Part shown: positions 26,087-36,171 of the stretch, piece after piece
Layout of the letters: each line of letters opens with the position of its first letter
How positions within the stretch are numbered: position 1 is the stretch's first letter
Assembly (NCBI GenBank): GCA_027494055.1
Contig: JAOSJO010000001.1
Coordinates: 558,001 to 622,000 of the forward strand
Direction: 5' to 3'
DNA: 64,000 bases
From: Anaerolineae bacterium
Lineage (GTDB): Bacteria > Chloroflexota > Anaerolineae > Aggregatilineales > JAFGMM01
The notes under the pieces: model-generated
What the model saw: the letters and a program-made list of their open reading frames with translations, nothing else
What the model was told of the DNA's origin: nothing
Databases searched by the model: none
Translations under genes and position numbers: made by a program

Positions 26087-27250
26087 ATGTTACGGTTGTT
26101 CGGCGCGTTTCTGTCGCCCATGGGCGCGCAGGCGGGCACCGTTACCGAAGGCGTGATCGCCATCGAGGGCGGGCGGATCGCCGCCGTCCTGCCCGGCGCG
26201 CCGCCCGCAGCGGCAGACATGCCGGCGGCAGGGACGGTTGTCCCCGGCTTCATCGATCTGCAGATCAACGGCGCTTACGGCCACGACTTCATGAACGCGC
26301 CGGAGTCGGTGGTGGAGGTCGCGCGCCGCCTCCCGGAGACGGGCGTGACCGGCTTCCTCCCGACCATCGTGGCCGCGCCGGCCGCGCGCTATGCACCCTG
26401 GCTGGCGGCCATCACCGAGGCCGGCAGGGCGGCGCGCGGCGCGTGCGTGCTCGGCCTGCACCTCGAAGGGCCGTTCCTCAACGTGGAGAAGAAGGCCACC
26501 AACCGCCCCGAACTTCTCCGCGCGCCAGACCTCGACGCGCTGCGGGAAATGCTCAACGACTTCGTGCGCATCATGACGCTCGCGCCCGAACTGCCCGGCG
26601 CGCTCGACCTGGTGGCGGAATTGCGCCGCCGGGGGATCGTCGCGGCGGCGGGGCACTCGATGGCGACGTATGACGAGGCGATGGCGGCGTTCGCAGCGGG
26701 GGTGAACTACGGCACGCACCTGGGCAACGCGATGCGCGGCCTGCATCACCGCGAGCTTGGGCTGTTCGGCGCACTGCTCGCCAGCGCGGTGCCGGTCGGG
26801 GTCATCGTCGATGGCATCCACCTGCACCCGGAACTGGTGCGGCTCGCCTACCGGCTCAAGGGGGCGGCGGGCATCACCCTCGTGACCGACACCATCGCCG
26901 CGTTCGGGATGCCGCCGGGCCACTATGCGCTCGGCACGCGGACCGTGGAAGTGGACGAGACCACCGCGCGGGTCGCGGTGGACGGCGGCTATAACCTGGC
27001 CGGCGCGGTCCTGAGCATGGACGCGGCGGTGCGCAACATGATGGCGTTCACCGGGTGCAGCCTTGCCGAAGCGGTGACGATGGCGAGCGCCACGCCGGCG
27101 CGCGTGCTCGGCCTGGCGCGCAAGGGGCAGATCGCGCCCGGCTTCGACGCTGACCTGACCGTGCTCGACGCGGACGGCGGCGTCGTGATGACCCTGGCGG
27201 GCGGGGAGGTTGTCTACCAGCGCGCCGCAGGCACGGAACAACGAGAGTAG
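26087..27250 (+). CDS. nagA: N-acetylglucosamine-6-phosphate deacetylase
   Basis: Converts GlcNAc-6-phosphate to glucosamine-6-phosphate and acetate, feeding aminosugars or cell-wall turnover products into glycolysis; 387 residues. This is an amidohydrolase-superfamily TIM barrel with VVPGFIDLQINGAYGHDF near residue 55, HLEGPFLN near 125, the metal-ligand His in AAAGHSMATYDEA near 190, THLGNAMRGLHHRE near 210, DGIHLHPE near 240 and the catalytic Asp in LVTDTIAA near 268. The start at 26087 has GAGGAG upstream. It is followed after 6 bp by an M20 peptidase gene, so the two are probably co-transcribed. Confidence 0.94.
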   Translation: MLRLFGAFLSPMGAQAGTVTEGVIAIEGGRIAAVLPGAPPAAADMPAAGTVVPGFIDLQINGAYGHDFMNAPESVVEVARRLPETGVTGFLPTIVAAPAARYAPWLAAITEAGRAARGACVLGLHLEGPFLNVEKKATNRPELLRAPDLDALREMLNDFVRIMTLAPELPGALDLVAELRRRGIVAAAGHSMATYDEAMAAFAAGVNYGTHLGNAMRGLHHRELGLFGALLASAVPVGVIVDGIHLHPELVRLAYRLKGAAGITLVTDTIAAFGMPPGHYALGTRTVEVDETTARVAVDGGYNLAGAVLSMDAAVRNMMAFTGCSLAEAVTMASATPARVLGLARKGQIAPGFDADLTVLDADGGVVMTLAGGEVVYQRAAGTEQRE

Positions 27251-27256
27251 GGACCT

Positions 27257-28603
27257 GTGGCATCAACTGACACCCTTTCTTCCCTGGCTGCAATCTACCA
27301 GCAGCCCGCCGAGCTGTTGCGCCGGCTCATCCAGTTCGACACGACCAACCCGCCGGGCAACGAGGCGGCGTGCATCGCCTACCTCAACGGCCTGCTCACC
27401 GAGGCGGGCTTCGAGACCCGCGCCTACGCGCGCGACCCGGCGCGCCCGAACCTCGTCACCCGGCTGCCGGGGCGCGGCGACGCGCCGCCGCTCCTGCTCT
27501 ACGGGCACGTGGACGTGGTGACGACGGCGGGCCAGGCGTGGGACCACCCGCCGTTCGAGGCGCGCGTCGCCGATGGCTTCATCTGGGGGCGGGGCGCGCT
27601 GGACATGAAGAACGGCGTCGCCATGATGGTGGCGGCGCTGCTCCGCGCCAGGGCCGAGGGCCTGAGCCCGCCGGGCGACGTGACGCTGATGCTGCTCAGC
27701 GACGAGGAGAACGGCAGCGACTACGGCGCGGGCTTTCTTGTCAGGGAGCACCCCGAACTGTTCGCCGGCATCCGCTACGCGATTGGCGAGGTGGGCGGTG
27801 CATCGACCTGGGTGAGCGGGCGGAAGTTCTATCCCATTCAGGTGGCCGAGAAGCAGGTATGCTGGCTGCGGGCGCGCCTGCGGGGGCCGGGCGGCCACGG
27901 CGCGATGCCCGTGCGCGGCGGGATCATGGCGCGGCTGGCGCGCTTCCTCGACGCGCTGGACCGGCAGCGCCTCCCGGTGCACGTTACGCCGCCGGCGCGA
28001 CACATGTTCGAGACCATGGCCGCCGCGCTCCCCGACGCAGAAGGCGCGGCGCTCCGCCGCCTGCTCGACCCGGCGCAGACCGACGCCGTGCTCGATGAAC
28101 TCGGCCCCAGGGGTCGCCTCTTCGACGCGCAGTTGCACAACACCGTCGCCGCGACCATCATCCGCGCCGGCAACAAAGTGAACGTGATCCCCGGCGAGGT
28201 CGAGGTGGAAATGGACGGGCGTCTGCTGCCGGGCTACGGTCCCGACGACATGATGGCGGAACTGCGCGCCCTCGTCGGCGACGACGCCGCGCTTGAAGTC
28301 TACCGTTACGACCCCGGCCCGACCACGCCGGACATGGGCCTGTTCGAGACGCTGGCGGGCGTGCTGCGCGAGATGGACCCGGACGGCATGCCCGTGCCGG
28401 ACCTGCTGGCGGGCGTCACCGATGGGCGCTTCCTGGCGCAGGTGGGCATCCAGAGCTACGGGTTCGTGCCGATGGACCTGCCGCCCGACTTCAACCGGAA
28501 GGCGCTGGTCCACGCGGCGAACGAGCGCGTGCCCTATGACGCCATCGCCTGGGGGACCGAGGCGATCTACCGGCTCCTGGGGCGTTTTGGGGAGGCTCCA
28601 TAG
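27257..28603 (+). CDS. M20 family metallopeptidase (ArgE/DapE/CPG2-like)
   Basis: A 448-residue di-zinc hydrolase of the M20 family that cleaves amide bonds of small peptides or acylated amino acids in the cytoplasm. Metal and catalytic motifs: GHVDVV near residue 80, GRGALDMKNG near 112 (the bridging Asp) and SDEENGSDYG near 152 (the general-base Glu). The lid domain begins at about residue 190 with GPGGHGAMP. The start is a GTG 6 bp after nagA. The family does not allow the exact substrate to be named. Confidence 0.9.
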   Translation: MASTDTLSSLAAIYQQPAELLRRLIQFDTTNPPGNEAACIAYLNGLLTEAGFETRAYARDPARPNLVTRLPGRGDAPPLLLYGHVDVVTTAGQAWDHPPFEARVADGFIWGRGALDMKNGVAMMVAALLRARAEGLSPPGDVTLMLLSDEENGSDYGAGFLVREHPELFAGIRYAIGEVGGASTWVSGRKFYPIQVAEKQVCWLRARLRGPGGHGAMPVRGGIMARLARFLDALDRQRLPVHVTPPARHMFETMAAALPDAEGAALRRLLDPAQTDAVLDELGPRGRLFDAQLHNTVAATIIRAGNKVNVIPGEVEVEMDGRLLPGYGPDDMMAELRALVGDDAALEVYRYDPGPTTPDMGLFETLAGVLREMDPDGMPVPDLLAGVTDGRFLAQVGIQSYGFVPMDLPPDFNRKALVHAANERVPYDAIAWGTEAIYRLLGRFGEAP

Positions 28604-28645
28604 CCCCGCGCGCATGTTGGCATGGTTAAAGGACGGTTGACGCCA

Positions 28646-29540
28646 GTGAGCGATACGATCCCCGTGCTTTTTTGACACCGACATCGGCTCCGACATCGAC
28701 GACGCGGTGGCGCTTGCCTACCTGCTCAAACAGCCGCGCTGTGAACTGGTTGGCGTCACCACGGTGAGCGGGCAGGCGCGCGCACGCGCCATGCTCGCCG
28801 ACGCGCTGTGCCGCGCTGCCGGCCGCGACGACGTACCGATCTACAGCGGGGCCGAGACGCCGCTGCTGGTCGAACAGCGGCAGCCCATCGCGCAACAGGC
28901 CGCCGTGCTGGACCGTTGGCCGCATCATGAGGACTTCGCGCCCAACATGGCGGTGAGTTTCATGCGCGACACCATCCGCAGCCGGCCTGGCGAGATCACG
29001 CTGCTGTCGGTTGGGCCGCTCACCAACGTGGGGCTGCTCTTCGCGCTCGACCCTGAGATACCGCGCCTGCTGCGCGGGCTGGTGATGATGTGCGGCGTGT
29101 TCACCAACCGGGTTGCGGGCGCGGGGCTGCGCGAATGGAACGCCATGCTGGACCCGCATGCGACCGCCATCGTCTACCGCGCGCCGGTCGCGGCGCACAC
29201 CTCGGTCGGGCTTGAGGTGACGACCCGGTGCCAGATCGGCGCGGAGGTGTTCCGCGCGCGCTTCCGGGGCGGCCCGCTCGATGTGGTGGCGGACATGGCG
29301 GAGGTGTGGTTCAGCAAGGAGCCGGTCGTGACCTTCCATGACCCGCTCGCGGCGGCCATCCTCTTCGCGCCCGACCTGTGCGGCTACGAGCACGGGCAGG
29401 TGACGGTGGAACTCGCCAGCGCGCGGGCGATGGGCATGACGTACTGGGACAAGGACGGCCCGGAGATGCCGCACCGCATCGCGCTGACGGTGGAGCCGGG
29501 ACGCTTCTTCGAGCACTATTTCGGGGTCGTGAAGGGTTAG
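28646..29540 (+). CDS. Inosine-uridine nucleoside hydrolase family protein (frameshifted)
   Basis: A nucleoside N-ribohydrolase of about 297 residues that splits a nucleoside into base and ribose. The calcium-binding N-terminal Asp cluster reads DTDIGSDIDDA once a T run (28668-28673) is shortened by one base; as printed, the frame meets TGA directly after VLF. Later conserved parts include LLSVGPLTNVGLLFA near residue 110, MCGVFTNR near 150 and TFHDPLAAAI near 230, which carries the final metal Asp. The GTG start at 28646 is 42 bp after the M20 gene, consistent with one scavenging operon (nagA, M20, nucleoside hydrolase). Confidence 0.9.
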
Positions 29541-29751
29541 CGGCGCGCCGCGCGAAGCGAATAACGAGGCCGATAGCGCGCATTCGGCGGCGTTGTGGTG
29601 AAGGGAGGCGCCGCACGATAACTTCTCTAGCTTTCGGGAAGTTGCCATCTTCAATAATGTGACTTCATGCAAGGCATGCCAATGCCGAGCGGATATATGT
29701 GGTATCGTGGTTAAGCTACTTCCACCGTCTCCACCACACGCGATGCCCCAA

Positions 29752-29785
29752 CAAAAATCCCCGCGCCCACAAGGGACACGGGGAC
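29752..29785 (-). terminator. Putative intrinsic terminator after the WKNHP-repeat protein gene
   Basis: On the minus strand, CCCCGTGTCCC and a facing GGGCGCGGGG form an imperfect stem, followed by ATTTTTG, about 30 bp after the stop at 29817. The rest of 29541-29816 is non-coding, and I see nothing else in it. Confidence 0.5.
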
Positions 29786-29816
29786 TCCAGGAGCTACGGC
29801 GCAGCGGCCCTGTCGC

Positions 29817-31231
29817 CTACCCGCCGCACTTGCGTCGCCAGCCGTGCGCGGGTGCCCAGGGCGGCGGCGGGTTCTTGCATTCGTCGTAGTCGTCATCGTC
29901 GTCGATGATGATGTACGTCTCATCGTCGTCGTCGAAGACAAAGAGCAGCACAACCACCACCACGACGAGCCTGCCGCGCCTGACCGTGTAGTTGCCCTCG
30001 ATGCGGAGCGTGTCGCCGATGCGGATGACGAGCAGCAGCGGGTCGTCGGGGTCGAGCCAGATTTCGATGTTGTTGATGACGACGATGTTGCCCCTGATCT
30101 CCGTCACCGGCCCTTCGATGACCTCCGGCCCGACGAAGAGGACGACCGCCGCGACCAGCACCACGACGCCCTCGATTTCCTCATAGTGGCCCTCGACGCG
30201 GAGGACATCGCCGATCTGGATCACCGTGAGCAGCGGGTCGTCGGGGCCAAGCCAGATGCGGATTTCGTTGATGATGATGATGTTCAACTCAATCGCGGTC
30301 ACCGGGCCTTCGACGACAATCGCCGTACCGCAGTCGGGCGTCAGCCGCTCGTTGTTGTAGTCGTCGAGCGTGGCGGCGATGGACACCATCTGCTGCCCGA
30401 CCGATGTGGAGGGCGCGACGCCGTAGGGCAGCTTGCCATCGAACGCCGCCAGCAGCGCATCGGCCTGCGCAATGAGGTCGGCGACGGGCGTCGGATCGCT
30501 GCCGGCGGCGATGTTGAGCTTGGCCGCGATCAGTTGATACGCCAGGATGATGCTCGCGTCGCCCTGCGCCGGCGTGTGCAGAATCGTGAGCAACTCCGCC
30601 TGCGAGTACACCGCGCCGCCCAGCGTCAGCGCGTCAACCGGCCAGACGGCAGGATGGTTCTTCCAGAAGCCCTGCGAGAGCGGGCACTCACCGCCGCCGA
30701 CACTGATGGGCGGGGCGCTGGGGGCGGCGCGACCGGAGGCGGGGGCGTGGGTTCGCACCCCGGCGTCAGGGACCCGCTGTTGAACAGGCTGAGGACGTCC
30801 TGCGTGGCGAGCATCGACTGGCCGGCCTCGGTCTCGTAGCCGATGCCGAACGGCAGCCATCCCTCGTGCTGGCTGAGCGCGGCGTCTGCGGCGGCGATGG
30901 CATCGGCGACGGCGCTGGTGTCAAGGCCCAGCGCGGCGTTGAGCTTGACCGCGGCCAGCTCCTGCGCCAGCGCGATGCTCGCGTCGCCGTTGACGGCGGT
31001 GAAGAACAGGGTGAGCAGCGCCGCCCGGTCGTACACGTCATTGCCCAGCGTGAGCGAGGCGACCGGCCACGCGCCGGGGTTCTGCCGCCAGTGAGCGAGG
31101 TCGTGGGGGCAGGCGCCGTCCTGCTGGATAGCCGCACTGCTGCCGGAACCGGCGGCGGCCACGCTCGCGCCGAGCATCGACGCGATGACAGCCAACGCCA
31201 TCAGGGCCGGTAAGGCTTTCTGTCGGTTCAT
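29817..31231 (-). CDS. Secreted tandem-repeat protein with WKNHP-type and DUF5666-like repeats and an Asp-rich tail (frameshifted)
   Basis: An exported protein of about 472 residues with signal peptide (MNRQKALPALMALAVIASML, cleavage near AAAG). It has two copies of a roughly 125-residue domain. The first starts CPHDLAHWRQNPGAWPV and the second CPLSQGFWKNHPAVWPV; both share LTLG, LLT, GDASI, LAAxKLN, VADxIAxAD and end LTPGC/LTPDC. Two copies of a beta-rich DUF5666-like unit follow (GPVTAIELNIIIINEIRIWL and GPVTEIRGNIVVINNIEIWL). The C-terminus is acidic (FDDDDETYIIIDDDDDYDE) then Pro-rich and basic. A break in the run 30712-30715 is repaired by one base and joins the two halves. Function unknown; the acidic tail suggests cation binding at the surface. 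Confidence 0.75.
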
Positions 31232-31306
31232 GGTTGCTGACCTCTCTTTCCTATAAGGCCCGTTGGGGCCGCGAAACGGCGCGAAACGGACGCCTTTGCC
31301 GGCATA

Positions 31307-32679
31307 TCACTCCGGCTCACACCCCAGCCAGGGATCGGGGACGGTATGCCACTCCTGGTTGGTGGCCTCGGCCACCCAGCCCTCGCGGCGCGCGCCGGTC
31401 GCCTGCACCGGCCACCAGATCGCGCCGTCGGCGCAGACCGGCGCGCCGGTGATGACAAGCAGTTCGTAGAAGTCCAGGTTGCGCACGGTAGCGCCACTCA
31501 GGTTGGGCTGCGACCGCAGCCGCAGCCCCTGCGTGATGACGCGCAGCCGGTTCTGGCCCGCGCGCACGCGCGAAGGCTGCGCGCCGGGGCACTGGAGGTT
31601 GTGGTCGGGCACGCCGACCATGGGGGCACATCTCGGTGCGGTAGCCATCGCGCGCGCCTTCCGATATCCAGCCGGTGACGCCGTTCATGGTCCGCACCTG
31701 CCACCAGACCTGGCGGTTCGCGCACTGGGGGCCGTCCTCGACGATGAACGGGGCCGTCTCCAACAGCGTCATGACCGGTGCGCCTGCCGGGCTGTCGAAG
31801 AGTTCGCGGTTGCCGCCGATCACCCGCGCGCCCTCGCCGACCGCCAGCCGGCTCAGCGGCGCGCCAGGGCAGTCGATGCCGGGCGTTTCGGGCGTGGGGG
31901 GCGGGGGTCGCGACCGGCAGCGTGACGATGATGAAACACGCCGGCTGCCCGGCCTCGCAGCGACCCACCGTGACGCCCTCATAGGAGACATCGAGCGCGC
32001 CCTCCCACAGCGGGGAATCGGCGCGCGTCACGCGCTCCCCGACCTCCCGGCATGACTCGGCCGGCCTCTGGAGGTCGCCCGCGCCGCTCCACGCGACGAC
32101 GCACTCGCGCAACTGGAGCGCGTCGAGGCCCCACGCCGCGCCGGTGATTGCGTCTGCGCCGGTCCCCAGGCTGAGCGCGGCCAGCGGAAACGGCGCGGGC
32201 GCGAGGTTGAGCAGGTGCAGCCCGTTGCCGCCGCTCCGGTCGATGAGCAACGGGTAGCTGGTCGGCAGCGCGGGGTCGGCGGATGGTTCAGCCGGTTGCG
32301 TGGCGAGCGCTTCTTCATCCGGCGTCGGCGAGGGTACCGGCGTGTCAAGGACTTCGCTGGTTGGCGTCGGCGAGGGTTCCGGTGTGTCGGTGGGCGCGCT
32401 GGTCGGGGACGCGGGCGGCGGCGCTTCGGGGCCAGCGTCGGCCTCCGCGCCCATCATCTCGTAGACCGCCGCCAGCGCGCGCGCCCCGGCCTTGATCGCT
32501 GGCGGGCACGCGCTCGCAGCGTATTGCTGCGCCCAGGCGTCCACGTCGCCGGCCTGCGCCGCCTCGGCAAATGACGCGATGACCGCCTCGCGCGTGCAGG
32601 CGTCATCCTGCGCGCCGACCCCACCCACGCCGACGAGAATCAGCGCCAGTGCAAGGATTGTCTGAACCGTCTGTCTCAC
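31307..32679 (-). CDS. Secreted SH3-domain protein (frameshifted twice)
   Basis: An exported protein of about 457 residues. The signal peptide is MRQTVQTILALALILVGVGG (cleavage near GAQD). Next come a short helical domain with paired cysteines, a Thr/Pro/Ser linker (about residues 85-130), and a beta domain with two cysteines (about 140-250). Two bacterial SH3b domains end the protein, one around VWWQVRTMNGVTGWI and one around IWWPVQATGARREGWV; both have the typical W-W-x-V and GW(I/V) positions. It may bind peptidoglycan or another wall polymer. Breaks in the runs 31622-31626 and 31896-31901 are each repaired by one base. Confidence 0.78.
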
Positions 32680-33068
32680 AGCCTGTCTCCATAGCCTCGC
32701 TGGACGTCACACCTGCCATTCATACCATCACGGTCCAGTCTCGGCAAGCCGGGCGGGCGAGCGCGCTGTTTGCGGTCACTATGCCAAACCGATTGGACGC
32801 CGCACACGTCGCGGCGTGAATGTCAGGAATCTGTATAGTTTCCGTTTGAAGCCGATTACCTCACCGCCTGCCGCTTTGTCGCATGGGTGAGAAGAAGATT
32901 AACCACGAATAACACCAATAACACGAATAATAAGAATATTATTAAGACTGCCCGCACCACTTGTCGCGCTCCCTCTGGAGTGGGCCGATCATTTCTTCTG
33001 CAATCAGCGTTATCCGTGGTTTAACCCTCCCGCCGGCGAAGCCGCCCCGCGGGGCGCGCGCCCTGTTT
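32680..33068. other. Non-coding interval with a CGAATAAC-type repeat
   Basis: No credible gene. The stretch 32895-32945 is AT-rich and made of short units (ACCACGAATAACACC, AACACGAATAATAAG), related to CGAATAACGC units at 54945-54975 and, inverted, at 59641-59675. The sequence around 32845 (TTTCCGTTTGAAGCC) repeats a piece found at 3205-3222. Confidence 0.45.
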
Positions 33069-33097
33069 TTGGCGAAAGCCCCGGCCCCTGCTAAGCT
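33069..33097 (+). promoter_or_regulatory. Promoter giving a leaderless transcript of the GT39-like gene
   Basis: TTGGCG (33069-33074), a 17-bp spacer and TAAGCT (33092-33097), then exactly 7 nt to the ATG at 33105. Transcription would start at or next to the A of the ATG. No Shine-Dalgarno sequence precedes the ATG. Confidence 0.45.
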
Positions 33098-33104
33098 CCC
33101 CGTC

Positions 33105-35005
33105 ATGAGACGCCCTGCACCCGCCCGGCTCGCCCACCTCCTCGTGCTCGCGGCCATCATGCTCATCGGCTTCGCGCTGCGCGTCCACGCGCTGGACGGG
33201 CGCGACCTCTGGGGCGACGAGGCCGCGAGCCTGGACATCATCACGGACGGGTGGCGCGCGGCGTTCGAACCCGCGCGCGAGACGCACCCGCCGCTCCACC
33301 GCGCGCTGTACAAGCCCTGGGTGGCGTGGGTGGGCCAGAAGCCGCTGTTCGCGCTGCGCTACGCGCCGATGCTCGCCGGCGTGCTGGTGGTCCCGCTGGC
33401 CTACGACCTGGCGCGGCGGCTGTTCGGGCGCGGCCCTGGCCGGTCGACGGCGCGCCTCGCGGCGTTGCTCGCGGCGGTGGGGGCCGCTTTATGTCTACTA
33501 CGCGCAGGAGTTCCGCACCTACAGCCTGTTCACCGCGCTTGCGGTCGCCTCGGTGAGCGCCTTCGTCGCGCTGACGCGGTCCGGCGCGCGGCTGCGATGG
33601 GCCGTCTACCTGGGCGCGACCCTCGCCGCGATGTACACGCACTACCTCGCCTTCTGGCTCCTCCTGGCGCAGAACCTCGTCGCCCTGCTGAGCCAGCCCT
33701 GGGCCGGCCGGCGGCGGCGCTGGCTCGGCGGGCAGGCGGCGCTGGCGCTCGCGTACCTCCCTGGGCGGTCGCGCAGGCGCCCTTCCTCCTGGGGCAGGGC
33801 GGCCAGCGCGCGCTGACCTGGATGCTCGCGGACGCCTGGGAGATCGCCCGGCGCGCCGCGCTGAGCTGGACGGTGGGCCTCACGCCCGGCGTGCAGGCCG
33901 CGCTCGCCGGGGCGCTGACCGTCATGGCGGCGGCGCTGGCGCTGGCCGGCCTCGTGGCGGCGGCGCGCCCCCTGAGCGCTGGCGGGCGTTGCTCCTGGGC
34001 GGCGGCGTGGGGTTCACGCTGCTGATGAGCTGGGCGGTGAACCCGGCGATGCCCTTCTTCCACGAGCGGTTCGTCATCGGCGGCGCGCCCCTCTTCACCG
34101 TGCTCGTCGCCGCCGGCGTGGTGCATCTCCGCGCGCGGCTGCCGGCGGGCGCAGCGGGCCACGCGCTGGCGCTGCTGGCGGTGGCCCTGCTGGTCACGGG
34201 CGCGCTGGCGGCGAACCACCAGTGGTACACGAACCCGGACTACGCCCGTTCGGGCTACGGCGCGGCGCTGCGCGCGGTCGAGGCGGCGGCGCAGCCAGAC
34301 GACGTGATCCTGTTGAGCAACGCGCTTCAGATGGCGTTGTTCGACTACTACCGCCCGCCTGAAGTGCGGGCGCGGCTCACCGACCCGGCGCTCCTGGTGG
34401 AAGACGTGAGCGCGGACGCGCACCTGAGCGCGCTGGTTGGCGACGCCCCGCGCGTGTGGCTGGTCGAGTACGGCGACCCCATCGGCTACGACCGCGACCG
34501 TCGCGCGGCGGCGTGGCTGGCGGCGCACGGTTTCCGACAGCAGTTCTTCTCGTTCCTGGGCGGGACGGTGTCGCTGTACCTGATGGGGGCGGACGCGCCC
34601 GACTGGCAGCCGGTGAGCGCGCAGTTCGGCGACGCCATCCGGCTCACCGGCTACGCGCTCAGCCCCGCCGACCCGCGCCCCGGCGACGCGCTGCGGATCG
34701 TGCTGCGCTGGGAGGCCCTGGACGCAGTCGGCGCGCGCTACACGGTGACGAACCAGCTTCTCGACGGGGCGGGCCGCCTCGTGGCGCAGGTGGACGGCGC
34801 GCCGGCCGGCGGGGCGCGCCCCACCGACAGTTGGGCGGCCGGCGCGGTAATCGAGGACCGGCACGCGCTGCCCCTCCCCGCCGACCTGCCGCCGGGGGCT
34901 TACACGCTCTGGGTTGGCCTGTATCCCTGGCCCGACCTGACGCGGCTGCCCGTCAACGGCGGCGACTTGCTGATGCTGGCGACCGTGCAGGTGGCGTCGC
35001 GCTGA
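33105..35005 (+). CDS. GT39-like membrane glycosyltransferase (frameshifted three times)
   Basis: A polytopic integral membrane protein of about 634 residues that resembles the dolichyl-/polyprenyl-phosphate-mannose transferase clan (GT-C). The first TM (LAHLLVLAAIMLIGFALRVH) is followed by the conserved loop GRDLWGDEAASLDI, where the catalytic Asp/Glu lie. About nine TM helices reach to residue 370, and a soluble C-terminal beta domain covers about 380-634 (LTGYALSPADPRPGDALRIV). It probably transfers a lipid-linked sugar outside the membrane. Breaks in the runs 33479-33483, 33759-33761 and 33968-33972 are each cured by one base, giving GPLYVYYAQEFRTYS, AYLPWAVAQAPF and ARPPERWRALLLGG. Confidence 0.82.
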
Positions 35006-35026
35006 ACAGGTAAATTTCCGGGCTTC

Positions 35027-35035
35027 TGCTATAAT
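35027..35035 (+). promoter_or_regulatory. Extended -10 promoter giving a leaderless esterase transcript
   Basis: TGCTATAAT (35027-35035) is a perfect extended -10 element; 7 nt follow before the ATG at 35043. No ribosome-binding site is present, so the mRNA is predicted to be leaderless. Confidence 0.6.
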
Positions 35036-35042
35036 GCTGCAC

Positions 35043-36046
35043 ATGAAAACGAAAGCGCTGCTGCTACTCACCCTCCTGCTGACGGCGCTGATCGCGTGCG
35101 AGCCGCTGGTGCCGACGGCGGAGAGCATCGTGATCACCGAGACGCCGCTCCCGCCGACGGCAACCGATACCCCTCGCCGACGCCCACCGTCACCGTGACG
35201 CCGACGCCCAGCGTCACCCCGCCGCCGCCCACCCCGACGCGCGAAGCCTGCCTTGAGACCGAGGGCATCCTGTTTGAAGCCGCGTTCGCGAGCGCGTACC
35301 TCGAAGCGGAAGTCACTTACCGCATCTACTTCCCGCCGTGCTACCTGCAGACGCAGGGCCGCTACCCCTATGTGATCCTGCTGCACGGCCTGGAAGCGCC
35401 CGGCCAGACGCCCATGACCAGCCAGCAATGGATCGACCTGGGCATCATCGACGCGCTGGAGCGTGGGATTGTGCAGGGCCGGCTGCCGCCGATGGTGCTC
35501 GTGATGCCGGATGGCGGCCAGGCGGCGGCGAGCAACGTCTTCGGGCGCGACGAGTCCTACGAGAACGTGATCCTGGAGGAGATGATCCCGGCGCTCGAGT
35601 CGGAGGGCAGCGGCTACTGCCTGTGGGGCGCGCCCCAGGGCCGCGTGATCGCAGGCATCTCGCGCGGGGGCTTCTGGGCGTTCGAGATCGCCTTCCGCCA
35701 TCCGGGGGTGTTCTCGGCAGTGGCGGGGCACAGCCCGTTCTTCGATCCCCAGGTGCCGGAGGCCTACGACCCCATCGCGCTTGCGGCGAGCCAGCCCGCC
35801 GCCGAGCTTAACCAGATGCGCATCATGTTCGACCACGGCGCGGCGGACTACGTGCAGGCCGACGTGCAGCGCTTTTTCAACGCGCTCCGCAACCGGCAGA
35901 TCGAGCACGACTACATCGTCAACCCTTCCGGCGAGCACAACGATGCGTACTGGTCCAGCCACGTGGCCGAGTACCTGGATTTCTACGGCTTCGCCTGGCC
36001 GCGCGACCCCTACGAGTTGCCAGGCTGCCTTGAGCCGTTGCGCTAG
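35043..36046 (+). CDS. Esterase D/feruloyl-esterase-like lipoprotein (frameshifted)
   Basis: A lipoprotein of about 334 residues anchored outside the membrane. The signal MKTKALLLLTLLLTALIAC ends in a lipobox with the lipidated Cys. A Thr/Pro linker covers about residues 25-65. The alpha/beta-hydrolase domain (PF00756 type) follows: YVILLHGLEAPGQTP, MVLVMPDGGQAA, the nucleophile elbow GISRGGFWAFE near residue 207, and the catalytic His in GEHNDAYWSSH near 302. It would hydrolyse ester groups on sugars or polysaccharides. A break in the C run 35170-35173 is repaired by one C (TDTPSPTPTVTVTPTP). Confidence 0.88.
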
Positions 36047-36058
36047 CCGCGCCCGGTT

Positions 36059-36087
36059 GTAGCGGCGAACCGCCGGTTCGCCCCTAC
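36059..36087 (+). repeat. Isolated 29-nt palindromic core of the 201-bp element
   Basis: GTAGCGGCGAACC, a 3-nt loop and GGTTCGCCCCTAC, nearly identical to the hairpin in the middle of the 201-bp elements at 6029-6057 and 48765-48793. The flanks to 36171 are only weakly related (GGCAAATCCCCTC), so this is either a decayed copy or an independent hairpin. Confidence 0.55.
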
Positions 36088-36171
36088 GAGTGGTGGCGGA
36101 TTGCGCCGCTCCTGGCAAATCCCCTCGAAGTTCAGCACGCTCGCGGGAGGCTACCCGCCGCCGCACGCCTC

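Noticed and set aside
28646..28680. In-frame TGA in the nucleoside hydrolase as a possible selenocysteine
   Set aside because: The residue is not conserved as Cys or Sec in the family. Removing one T from the adjacent run restores the exact metal motif, and no SECIS-like element is apparent.
29880..29960. GAT/GTC-rich short repeats as a microsatellite
   Set aside because: They encode the Asp- and Val-rich tail of the secreted repeat protein and stay in frame.
33530..36166. An 878-codon open frame on the minus strand
   Set aside because: It is antisense to the GT39-like and esterase genes, has an Arg/Ala/Gln-rich composition without domains, and exists because of the high third-position GC of the real genes.
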